A stretch of DNA of 7,736 nucleotides from an uncultured Anaerolineaceae bacterium (GCA_937967805.1 CALBTC010000472.1:1-7736); one strand, 5' to 3'; positions 1 through 6,244 are shown, numbered from the stretch's first letter. Translations and numbers: made by a program. The notes: generated by a model not told the origin, from the letters alone.

Positions 1-1442
1 AAATTATTGTTGTTGGCACCGGTTTTGTAGGTTTGCCCCATGCGGCCGTTTTGTCTGAAGCAGGTCACGAGGTATATGCTTACGATATCGACCCCAAAAA
101 AATTGCCGCTTACAAAAGCGGGGACCCCATTCAGATTGAACGTTATGTCAACGAGCCCGGCCTCCCGGCAGCCATTGCCGATACCGTGGGCCGCTATCTG
201 TTCTTCACGTCAAACATTAGTGAAGTGTATGAGGAGACCGACGTCTTCTTCATGTGCATTAACACGCCGCCCAACCGAGACGGCTCCACCGATATGACCT
301 ACTATCTCAAAGCCGCCCACGACATTGCTGAGCTTCTGGCTAAACGTAAGCATAAGAACCGTGTAGTGCTGGTGAACAAAAGCACCGTCCCCGTGGGCAC
401 AGCACGCGTGCTAGAGCGGATTATGCACGAGCACGGTGTGGAAAACTTTGGTGTGGCCTCCAATCCAGAATTTCTGGCCCAGGGCAATGCTATAGATGGC
501 TCGCGCCGTCCCGACCGCGTGGTGGTGGGTGCCGATACGGATGAAGATTTCAAGATTTTGCGCCGGGTTTACTCCCAGTTTGTCAATCACGTGCGCATCA
601 AGTATGTAGAAACCTCACCAGAAACGGCCGAAGCCATTAAATACATGGGCAACACGCTGCTGCTTACTTACATTTCTTTCTGGAATGGCGTCGGCGCCCG
701 GGTAGCGGAATGCCTGCCCAACGTGCGCATGGAAGATTTGAAGATCGGCGTGACGGCCGATACTCGCATCAGCACCTGGGGCTCTTACGTGAGCAACGGC
801 GCCGGCGGCAGCTGCTTTGGCAAAGATATTCAGTCGCTCATCTACCAGCTCAACCAGGCCGGCTGCTCCACTGACCTGCTGCAAGCGGTCTACAACATCA
901 ATGAGTACCAAAAAACATACCTCATTGACCGGGCCATCCATGAAGCTGATTTCAACTTTAACCAGAAGACGGTCGCCATTTTGGGCCTGGCCTTCAAAAA
1001 GCGGACCAATGACATGCGTGATTCGGCCGCGCTCAAAGCGGTGGAAGCGCTGCTGAGCAAAGGCGTTAAATCGATCCGCGCCTACGATCCGTTGGCAATG
1101 GATGCCGCCAAAAATTATTGGTTCAGTCCGGAGAAAAACCATCTGTTCGAGCGCATCAGCTACCACGACACGGTGCAGGAAGCGTTGGACGGCACAGATG
1201 CCGTATACATCTCTACGGATTGGGAAGAGTTTCGCGGCCTGTCGCGCACCATCGAGAAGGCAGTCAAGCCACCGTACCTGGTGATTGACGGCCGTCGCAT
1301 GATTCCCGACTACACCAGCCTGGTCGAAAAAGGGTACCACTACCTGTCGGTTGGCGGCGCTTTGCTGGAACCGGATGTGGATACGGCCGTACTCTCTGCC
1401 AACGGTGCCGTCTCTGAAAAAGAGCTGGAAAAACAACCATAA
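1..1442 (+). CDS. ugd: UDP-glucose 6-dehydrogenase family protein, 5' end cut by the window edge
   Basis: Cytosolic NAD-dependent enzyme that oxidises the C6 hydroxyl of a UDP-sugar (probably UDP-glucose) to a carboxylate, supplying UDP-uronic acid for surface polysaccharide. The frame is open to the left edge with its first full codon at base 3. Numbering from there, the Rossmann motif GTGFVG is at residues 5-10, so the TTG at base 33 is internal and the true start is upstream. Next come NKSTVPVGT, SNPEFLAQGNAI with PDRVVVG, the active-site Lys 213 and Asn 217, and GAGGSCFGKDI with catalytic Cys 271. The C-terminal UDP-binding domain has GLAFKKRTNDMRDS and DGRR. Bacterial homologues usually read SCFPKD; the SCFGKD form and the FKK-T-D-R-S segment are closer to animal UGDH. 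About 479 residues are visible, near full family length. Exact sugar specificity is not certain. An intrinsic terminator follows directly. Confidence 0.93.
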   Translation, partial: IIVVGTGFVGLPHAAVLSEAGHEVYAYDIDPKKIAAYKSGDPIQIERYVNEPGLPAAIADTVGRYLFFTSNISEVYEETDVFFMCINTPPNRDGSTDMTYYLKAAHDIAELLAKRKHKNRVVLVNKSTVPVGTARVLERIMHEHGVENFGVASNPEFLAQGNAIDGSRRPDRVVVGADTDEDFKILRRVYSQFVNHVRIKYVETSPETAEAIKYMGNTLLLTYISFWNGVGARVAECLPNVRMEDLKIGVTADTRISTWGSYVSNGAGGSCFGKDIQSLIYQLNQAGCSTDLLQAVYNINEYQKTYLIDRAIHEADFNFNQKTVAILGLAFKKRTNDMRDSAALKAVEALLSKGVKSIRAYDPLAMDAAKNYWFSPEKNHLFERISYHDTVQEALDGTDAVYISTDWEEFRGLSRTIEKAVKPPYLVIDGRRMIPDYTSLVEKGYHYLSVGGALLEPDVDTAVLSANGAVSEKELEKQP

Positions 1443-1463
1443 TCCACGACTCCTTGAGAAACC

Positions 1464-1501
1464 AAGCCTCCGGTTGACATGAAATCGCCGGAGGCTTTTT
1501 T
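1464..1501 (+). terminator. Rho-independent terminator after the sugar dehydrogenase
   Basis: A perfect 10-bp stem, AAGCCTCCGG (1464-1473) pairing with CCGGAGGCTT (1488-1497), encloses a 14-nt loop. A run of six T follows (1496-1501). It starts 22 bases after the dehydrogenase stop, so that transcript very likely ends here. Confidence 0.9.
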
Positions 1502-1526
1502 GTTGTATCAAGTTTCAAATTGCTTG

Positions 1527-1535
1527 TGTTATAAT
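1527..1535 (+). promoter_or_regulatory. Extended -10 promoter for the DUF433 gene
   Basis: TGTTATAAT combines a consensus -10 hexamer (1530-1535) with the TG of an extended -10 (1527-1528). No good -35 hexamer lies 16-18 bases upstream, which fits an extended -10 promoter. Transcription would begin near 1542, leaving a leader of only about 14 bases that carries the GAGG ribosome site (1543-1546). This is inferred from sequence alone. Confidence 0.6.
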
Positions 1536-1555
1536 GCCTGTCGAGGTGAAGTCAT

Positions 1556-1900
1556 ATGTTATCTTTTGAAGCACCAACATTGCCCTTAAAAACCGACAGT
1601 AAAGGAACCATTCGCGTTGGCGGCACCCGCATACAATTGGATACGGTTGTCTATGCTTTTAACCAGGGGTATACCGCTGAAGAAATTCTTAGCCAGTTTC
1701 CAGCTCTGGAGCTGGCCGATATTTATGCCGTCATCTCTTACTACCTAAACCATCGCGAAGCCGTGGATGAATATATTCAGCAGCAAGAGAAAGAGGCAGC
1801 ACAAATCAAAAAACAGCTAGAATCCAGACCCGGATATCAAGCCTTTCGTCAAAGGTTGCAAGATATAAAAAAGTCAAAATCGAATAAGCTAGATTTTTGA
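1556..1900 (+). CDS. DUF433 domain protein, antitoxin-like
   Basis: 114 residues. The DUF433 domain spans about residues 17-75. It shows the family pattern GTIRVGGTRIQLDTVV, then G-Y-T-A-E-E-I with F-P-A-L, the segment ADIYAVISYYLNHR, and a following acidic position. DUF433 proteins are commonly the antitoxin and DNA-binding half of a pair with a DUF5615 PIN-like protein, and a remnant of such a partner follows at 2029, supporting that role. The tail beyond residue 80 is charged and probably helical, ending in a lysine-rich stretch. The ATG is set by GAGG nine bases upstream and by the extended -10 promoter just before it. Base composition falls sharply compared with both flanks: the last 60 bases around the stop have only 16 G or C. 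That suggests acquisition by transfer. The family call is firm; the antitoxin role is inferred. Confidence 0.85.
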   Translation: MLSFEAPTLPLKTDSKGTIRVGGTRIQLDTVVYAFNQGYTAEEILSQFPALELADIYAVISYYLNHREAVDEYIQQQEKEAAQIKKQLESRPGYQAFRQRLQDIKKSKSNKLDF

Positions 1901-1941
1901 GAGAATAAAGCTAAACTCGTGACCAAATTATGAAGCCCCAC

Positions 1942-1959
1942 TTGAAATAGTTATTTCAA
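1942..1959. repeat. Short inverted repeat upstream of the terminator hairpin
   Basis: TTGAAATA (1942-1949) and TATTTCAA (1952-1959) are perfect reverse complements around a 2-base centre. In RNA this is a 7-bp stem with a 4-nt loop. It is AT-rich, 41 bases past the DUF433 stop. It could be an operator site or an accessory hairpin of the terminator that follows. Confidence 0.5.
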
Positions 1960-1961
1960 CT

Positions 1962-2005
1962 GCGGTGCCTAATCTGTCAGGCAGATTCAGGTGCCGCTTT
2001 TTTTT
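1962..2005 (+). terminator. Strong terminator-like hairpin between DUF433 and DUF5615 genes
   Basis: The left arm GCGGTGCCT plus AATCTG (1962-1976) pairs with CAGATT (1982-1987) and AGGTGCCGC (1989-1997), around the loop TCAGG. This gives a 15-bp stem with two G-U pairs and one bulged C at 1988. Eight consecutive T follow (1998-2005). Stem length and T-run make an efficient + strand terminator likely. The minus strand has no matching T-run. Confidence 0.85.
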
Positions 2006-2028
2006 GAGCAGAAAGTGATTGCGAAAAG

Positions 2029-2289
2029 ATGCTTAAGTTAGAAAGATTTCTGACAGACGAGAATTTCAATAACCGTATTTTAACAGGACTTATACGTCAT
2101 CATTCATCGTCACTTGATATTGTTCGAGTTCAAGATGTGGGGCTTTATGGAGCTGATGATCCCAGCGTTTTGTTATGGGCCGCACAAGACGAACGAATAT
2201 CTATTTGCCGCTGTGAACGGCCGCGTTTCCCCATTCCCCTATCCATTGTTATAATCCAAACCCTTGCATTCCACAGCAGCAAAGGATAG
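2029..2289 (+). pseudogene. Truncated DUF5615 PIN-like toxin remnant
   Basis: The open frame codes 86 residues. Residues 1-57 match the N-terminal part of DUF5615 PIN-like proteins: LERFLTDENFNNRI with the acidic D-E pair, then SLDIVRVQDVGLYGADDPSVLLWAAQDERI. From about residue 58 (base ~2200) the expected strand and Thr/His/Asp motif (family form like R-V-L-L-T-H-D) is absent. It is replaced by a Cys-, Pro- and Phe-rich tail that runs through the promoter of the next gene. Full-length members are usually around 110-120 residues, so roughly the last half of the fold is gone. The ribosome site before the ATG is poor, and a strong terminator separates it from DUF433, whereas intact pairs normally abut. 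I read it as a decayed toxin. A short functional variant cannot be excluded. Composition is AT-rich (20 of 60 bases G or C at 2041-2100). Confidence 0.7.
2247..2255 (+). promoter_or_regulatory. Extended -10 promoter for the M16 peptidase cluster
   Basis: TGTTATAAT, identical to the box at 1527-1535, with the -10 hexamer at 2250-2255. There is no convincing -35 element. Transcription would start near 2262, giving a leader of about 30 bases that contains AAAGGA (2281-2286) before the ATG at 2293. It probably drives the genes from 2293 to 6216. Confidence 0.6.
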
Positions 2290-2292
2290 TTC

Positions 2293-3579
2293 ATGACAAA
2301 TTCGGTTCATAAAACAACCCTCGATAACGGCCTGACCATCGTGCTGAAGGAGATGCACCACGCCCCCGTCGCCAGCTTCATGATCTGGTACCGGGTGGGC
2401 AGTCGCCACGAAAAGCCGGGCATCACCGGTGTGTCTCACTGGGTGGAGCACATGATGTTTAAAGGTACCCCCACCTTCCCCAACGGCGCGCTGGACGGCC
2501 TGGTCTCCCGCGAAGGCGGCTACTGGAACGCCTTCACCTGGGTCGATTTCACCGCCTACTATGAAACCATGCCCGTGCGCAAAATCGACCTGGCGCTTCA
2601 ACTGGAAGCTGACCGCATGGTCAATACCATCATGACGCCGGAAGAGGTCGAATCGGAACGCACCGTCATCATTTCCGAGCGGCAAATGTATGAAAATGAT
2701 CCCTCCTTCCAGCTAAACGAAGAGCTTACTTCCGCCGCCTTCCGCGTCCATCCCTACCATCATGAAATCATTGGCGATTTAGCCGATTTAACCACCATCA
2801 CCCGCGACGATTTGTACGGTCATTACCGGCGGCATTACGTGCCCAACAATGCCATCATCGTCGCCGTGGGTGATTTTGCCGCCGGTGAGATGCAGCAGCA
2901 CATTGAAGAACAGTTTGGCAGCCTCGCCCCCGGCAAGCCGGCTGATCCCGTTACCCGGCAGGAGCCGCCGCAAAAAGGGGAACGGCGCGTTATGGTACAA
3001 GGCCCCGGCGACACCGCCTACCTTACCGCCGCCTATCGCGCTCCGGCGGCGTCTCACCCTGATTATTTGCCGCTGGTGCTGCTCAATGCCGCTTTTGCCG
3101 GCGGCAGCAGCCTGGGCATGTTTGGCGGTGGTGGCAGCAACAAGAGCTCGCGGCTGTACAAAGCGCTGGTTAATACAGAACTGGCCGCCAGTGCCTACGG
3201 CAGCCTCACGCCCACCATCGATCCCTATTTGTACAGCATTAACGCCGTGGTGCAGGCCGGCCGGACCCTGGCCGAAGTCGAAGCGGCCCTGGATGAGGAG
3301 CTGGCCCGGCTAGAATCCGCGCCCATCACCGAGCAGGAGCTGGCCAAGGCACTCAAGCGGGCCAAGGCGGAATTTGTATTGGCCGGGGAGAGCATCACCG
3401 GGCAGGCGCAGCTGCTGGGCATGACAGAAGCGGTTATTGGTGATTACCAATGGTATGAAACGGTGCTGGAGCGATTGAGCCAAATCACATTGGACGATAT
3501 TGAACGGGTGCGGGCTGCTTATTTACGGCCGTCGCAGCGCACGGTCGGTTGGTATGAACCGGAAATTGTGACAAGGTGA
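2293..3579 (+). CDS. M16 family zinc metallopeptidase, catalytic subunit
   Basis: 428 residues, typical for a short M16B peptidase of the mitochondrial processing peptidase / PqqF-like type. The inverted zinc motif HxxEH is H49-W-V-E52-H53, and the third ligand is E129, 76 residues after H53 as in the MPP beta subunit. All catalytic residues are therefore present. The first domain covers about 1-210 and the second about 215-428, with S-S-R-L-Y (285-289) in the second. A glycine-rich stretch at 270-281 precedes it. No signal peptide or membrane segment is visible, so it is probably cytoplasmic. The start is supported by AGGA six bases upstream. A zinc-ligand-free relative at 6322 is the likely heterodimer partner. 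The stop codon sits in an 8-bp tandem repeat, and the next gene starts 12 bases later. Substrate unknown. Confidence 0.92.
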   Translation: MTNSVHKTTLDNGLTIVLKEMHHAPVASFMIWYRVGSRHEKPGITGVSHWVEHMMFKGTPTFPNGALDGLVSREGGYWNAFTWVDFTAYYETMPVRKIDLALQLEADRMVNTIMTPEEVESERTVIISERQMYENDPSFQLNEELTSAAFRVHPYHHEIIGDLADLTTITRDDLYGHYRRHYVPNNAIIVAVGDFAAGEMQQHIEEQFGSLAPGKPADPVTRQEPPQKGERRVMVQGPGDTAYLTAAYRAPAASHPDYLPLVLLNAAFAGGSSLGMFGGGGSNKSSRLYKALVNTELAASAYGSLTPTIDPYLYSINAVVQAGRTLAEVEAALDEELARLESAPITEQELAKALKRAKAEFVLAGESITGQAQLLGMTEAVIGDYQWYETVLERLSQITLDDIERVRAAYLRPSQRTVGWYEPEIVTR

Positions 3580-3599
3580 GAGGGTGACAAGGTGACAAA
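3568..3599. repeat. Four tandem 8-bp units, consensus GTGACAAG
   Basis: Units begin at 3568, 3576, 3584 and 3592. Units 1 and 3 are exactly GTGACAAG, unit 2 is GTGAGAGG, and unit 4 differs only in its last base. The array holds the M16 stop codon (3577-3579), a purine-rich ribosome site (AGAGG, 3579-3583) and the GTG start of the lipoprotein gene (3592). Confidence 0.8.
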
Positions 3600-3750
3600 G
3601 TTGTTGGGGATTGGGCTGCTGGCGTTTGTTTTGGTTGCGCTTGTGACAGGGTGCGATTTTAATAACCAACCCGAGCCAGGTGGCACGGCACTGACTGAAC
3701 TAGTAGAGGCAACGGCCGTCTCCGGCGAAAACTTTGAAGTAAGCCGATGA
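3592..3750 (+). CDS. Small predicted lipoprotein, 52 residues
   Basis: GTG-initiated frame too short for usual gene-length cut-offs. It begins M-T-K and has a hydrophobic helix at residues 4-18. The lipobox is V18-T-G-C21, so Cys 21 (codon 3652-3654) would be lipidated after signal peptidase II cleavage. The mature peptide has 32 residues, acidic and Asn/Gly/Thr/Ser-rich, with Asp at +2. AGAGG eight bases upstream supports the start. The stop TGA overlaps the next gene's ATG as ATGA (3747-3750), typical of translational coupling to the CLC gene. It lies in the same frame as the preceding M16 gene, four codons past its stop. That raises the alternative that it is a read-through or decayed tail, but a lysine-hydrophobic-lipobox order is unlikely by chance. 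No family recognised; it may be an accessory of the CLC protein. Confidence 0.72.
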   Translation: MTKLLGIGLLAFVLVALVTGCDFNNQPEPGGTALTELVEATAVSGENFEVSR

Positions 3751-5519
3751 AATCCCTTGGCAATACCTTCCTCGACACAGTGAAACACCTGAACATCGTA
3801 CGCAACCTGCCCAAATATTTTGACAAAGAGGAACAACGTCTGGCCGTGCAGTCCATCGTTATTGGCGTGATGGTATGGGCGACGGTGTTTAGTTTGCAAA
3901 CGGCCGTCAACTGGCTGTTTGAAACCGTACTCCGCTTTTTGGAAGAGGGGCCTTCTCCCTGGCTGTTATTTTTTCCTCTGCTCACAGGTGCCTTGATTGT
4001 CGCCTGGCTGGCCCGGTTACGGCCGTCTACTCTCTACTACCGCGACAAAGAAGACCGCATCCACGAACTCAACGACATCGAAGGCGACGGCCTGGAGCGG
4101 GCTATCTCCCTTTACTACACCTCCGAACCTTCCTTTGAGCAGGCTCTCACCGGGCAGGAAGGTGTGGAGGTGCGCTGGGAACTGCCCACTTTTTCCCTGG
4201 CCATCCGTAAGTTTTTGGCCACCCTGGCCACACTGGGGAGCGGCGGCAGCGGCGGGCTCACCGCCAGCGCCACCTTGATTGCCGAAAGCGTTTCCGCCGG
4301 ATTGTTCAAGCCGCGCGCCCTCACCAAAGACAGCCGCCACCACCCCCATATTGCCCGCTTTTGGCATTGGTGGCAGCCGCAAAGAACCGATCATTTGCAG
4401 ACGGCCCAACTCAGCGGCATTGCTGCGGCCGTCGCTGTGCTCTTAGGCACACCCTTCGCTGCCGCCTTTTTTGCGTCGGAAGTTATGTACCGTTACCGGC
4501 CCGTCATCGAAAAGCTCGTCTACGCCCTCATCTCCGCTCTGGTTGCCTTCTTTCTTACCGATTTGATCACCGCCGGCCATCCGGTTCCCTTTGAATCAGA
4601 ATTGCTTTACGTGCCCCCTACCACCTGGCATTATTTTGGCGTCCTGCTGCTGCTAGGCATCTGCGTTTCATTGGTCAGCCAATATTTTCGCCGCCTGCGG
4701 GTCAGCTTTGATCGCGGCTTTTACGCCGGCCAGCCAGACATCTGGCAGCGGCACCTGCTAGGTGCGCTGGCCACAGGCGCTGTCACCCTCATCGTCCACT
4801 ATCTAACCCAATATTTTGCCCTGACCGATCGCGGCCTGGAACTGGTGCTGGGGCGGGGCGATTCGATTGTTAATCTGGCCATTGCCGGTGAGCTGACCAT
4901 TTCTGTCGCGATTATCGCTCTGATAGCCAAAATGGTGGCGACGCTGGCTACCATTACTTCTGGCGGCTCAGCCGGTCTTCTGGTACCAACACTCTTTTTT
5001 GGCACCATGATCGCCTCTGCGCTGGCCAACGTATTTAGTTATGAACCAATGGTTCTCATCGTTCCGGCGATGGTGGGCAGCCTGGTTTCCATTGCCAACG
5101 TGCCGCTGGCCGCTATTTTGTTTGCCGTCGAAGCATTTGGGTCAGTTTACATGGTGCCTGCCCTTTTCATGATGGTCATCGCCTCCATTTTGACGCAGGA
5201 TCAAACGATTTACCGCACGCAGCGGGAAACGTATGAGAGCCGTCAGATTTTGCCCGGCGTCAGCGTGCGCCGCCTGTCGATACCGGCCAGTTGGGCCAAC
5301 CAGACATTGATAGACATTGATTTTCGCCGCCGTTTTGATCTAAACGTGATTGGCCTGGTGGAATTTCGCAGCGAAGACGGCCGTCCCCGCACGAGACTCG
5401 GCACGGCATCATCCACTATCTTAGAGGAAGGCGACACGCTCGTCGTCCTCGGCCGCGACGAAAAGCTGGCCGAGTTGGAAGCGTTTCTGGAAGCTGAATA
5501 TTCGAAGAAGGAAATGTGA
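3747..5519 (+). CDS. CLC-family chloride channel/transporter with C-terminal TrkA_C domain
   Basis: 590-residue integral membrane protein predicted to move chloride or a similar anion. The CLC core (about 30-495) shows GDGLER (113-118, first filter region, Asp 114 where CLC-ec1 has Ser 107), GSGGSGG (164-170), TPFAAAFFASEV (ending E245-V246), GGSAGLLVP (406-414) and Tyr 489 in the place of the filter tyrosine. The usual GREGP is replaced by L171-T-A-S174, so the gating glutamate is Thr 172. The internal proton glutamate (E203 of CLC-ec1) appears to be Val 246, as in animal CLC channels. Residues 504-585 form a TrkA_C (RCK_C) type regulatory domain, suggesting control by a small cytosolic ligand. 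The ATG overlaps the lipoprotein stop, and the methyltransferase starts one base after its stop. Family call is firm; channel rather than exchanger behaviour is inferred from a hand alignment. Confidence 0.92.
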   Translation: MKSLGNTFLDTVKHLNIVRNLPKYFDKEEQRLAVQSIVIGVMVWATVFSLQTAVNWLFETVLRFLEEGPSPWLLFFPLLTGALIVAWLARLRPSTLYYRDKEDRIHELNDIEGDGLERAISLYYTSEPSFEQALTGQEGVEVRWELPTFSLAIRKFLATLATLGSGGSGGLTASATLIAESVSAGLFKPRALTKDSRHHPHIARFWHWWQPQRTDHLQTAQLSGIAAAVAVLLGTPFAAAFFASEVMYRYRPVIEKLVYALISALVAFFLTDLITAGHPVPFESELLYVPPTTWHYFGVLLLLGICVSLVSQYFRRLRVSFDRGFYAGQPDIWQRHLLGALATGAVTLIVHYLTQYFALTDRGLELVLGRGDSIVNLAIAGELTISVAIIALIAKMVATLATITSGGSAGLLVPTLFFGTMIASALANVFSYEPMVLIVPAMVGSLVSIANVPLAAILFAVEAFGSVYMVPALFMMVIASILTQDQTIYRTQRETYESRQILPGVSVRRLSIPASWANQTLIDIDFRRRFDLNVIGLVEFRSEDGRPRTRLGTASSTILEEGDTLVVLGRDEKLAELEAFLEAEYSKKEM

Positions 5520-5520
5520 A

Positions 5521-6216
5521 GTGGATTACAAAACTATCTATGCCACCAAGGCAGAAGCGTACGAAGCGATGATTGCCGCTGAAGATTATATGGGGAATTT
5601 GCTGCCGGCGCTGGAGGGGATACGGCCGTTCCCCCACCAAAAAGTCGTCGAGTTCGGCACCGGCACCGGGCGGCTCACCTGCCTGCTGGCGCCACTTGTG
5701 GCCCACATCCATGCCTGCGACAGTTCGACCCACATGCTCAGCGTCGCCGAGCGCAAGCTGCGCGCCGGCGGCCGGCAAAACTGGCAACTATACGTCGCCG
5801 ACAACAGCCAAATTCCCCTGCCTGACCACAGCGCCGACATCGCCATCGAAGGCTGGAGCTTTGCCCACGCCTGCGGCTGGTATCCAGACAGTTGGCAGCA
5901 AGAAGTGGGCAAAATGATCGCTGAGATGAAGCGGCTGTTGAAACCCGGCGGCACCTTCATCCTGCTGGAGACGCTGGGCACCGGTTATGAATCACCCACG
6001 CCACCCGCACCCCATCTGGCCGAACTGTATGCCTGGTGGACCGAAACCTACCAACTCAACCACACCTGGATTCGCACCGATTATCAATTCAATTCGCCGC
6101 AGGAAGGAGCCGAGCTAACCCGCTTCTTCTTCGGCGATGCGTTAGCGGACCGCATCCTGGCCGACCAGATGAGTATCTTACCCGAATGCACCGGCATTTG
6201 GTGGCAAACGGTGTGA
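5521..6216 (+). CDS. Class I SAM-dependent methyltransferase (Methyltransf_11/25 type)
   Basis: 231 residues. Motif I is E44-F-G-T-G-T-G50, the SAM glycine loop. Asp 67 in HACDSSTHML should bind the ribose hydroxyls. A-D-N at the end of the next strand and the stretch IPLPDHSADIAIEGWS match motifs III-IV, and LKPGGTF (140-146) is the usual post-motif segment. The C-terminal third is rich in Trp and Tyr and may form the substrate pocket. It is a soluble cytosolic enzyme and the substrate cannot be told; small-molecule methylation is the default for this subgroup. The GTG start is supported by AAGGA (5508-5512) eight bases upstream inside the CLC gene. With one base between the genes it is almost certainly co-transcribed and probably coupled with CLC. 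Confidence 0.88.
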   Translation: MDYKTIYATKAEAYEAMIAAEDYMGNLLPALEGIRPFPHQKVVEFGTGTGRLTCLLAPLVAHIHACDSSTHMLSVAERKLRAGGRQNWQLYVADNSQIPLPDHSADIAIEGWSFAHACGWYPDSWQQEVGKMIAEMKRLLKPGGTFILLETLGTGYESPTPPAPHLAELYAWWTETYQLNHTWIRTDYQFNSPQEGAELTRFFFGDALADRILADQMSILPECTGIWWQTV

Positions 6217-6217
6217 A

Positions 6218-6226
6218 TGTTATCAT
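6218..6226 (+). promoter_or_regulatory. Possible extended -10 promoter for the second M16 gene
   Basis: TGTTATCAT differs by one base from the TGTTATAAT boxes at 1527 and 2247. TTGGTG (6198-6203) lies 17 bases upstream as a partial -35. An alternative -10, TACAAT, lies at 6284-6289 between the arms of the inverted repeat. Which is used cannot be told from sequence. Confidence 0.4.
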
Positions 6227-6244
6227 CATGACGTTCTGGCTGAC

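Noticed and set aside
33..35. TTG as the start of the sugar dehydrogenase
   Set aside because: The frame is open to the window edge and the essential GTGFVG Rossmann motif lies before this codon.
1503..1508. TTGTAT as -35 for the box at 1530
   Set aside because: The spacer would be 21 bases, too long for a standard promoter; the extended -10 is enough to explain the site.
615..1511. Long minus-strand open frame of 298 codons
   Set aside because: It lies opposite the dehydrogenase, has no recognisable domain, and runs through the terminator hairpin; it mirrors the GC pattern of the real gene.
1901..2028. tRNA or riboswitch in the DUF433-DUF5615 gap
   Set aside because: Only two simple hairpins are present; no cloverleaf or known aptamer core can be drawn.
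2191..2252. Other-frame continuation after the DUF5615 break, suggesting a simple frameshift
   Set aside because: The other frames read N-E-Y-L-F-A-A-V... and stop at 2252-2254 or stop early; neither restores the expected Thr/His/Asp motif, so deletion fits better than frameshift.
3568..3599. CRISPR array
   Set aside because: Units are only 8 bp and directly tandem with no spacers; no cas gene is present.
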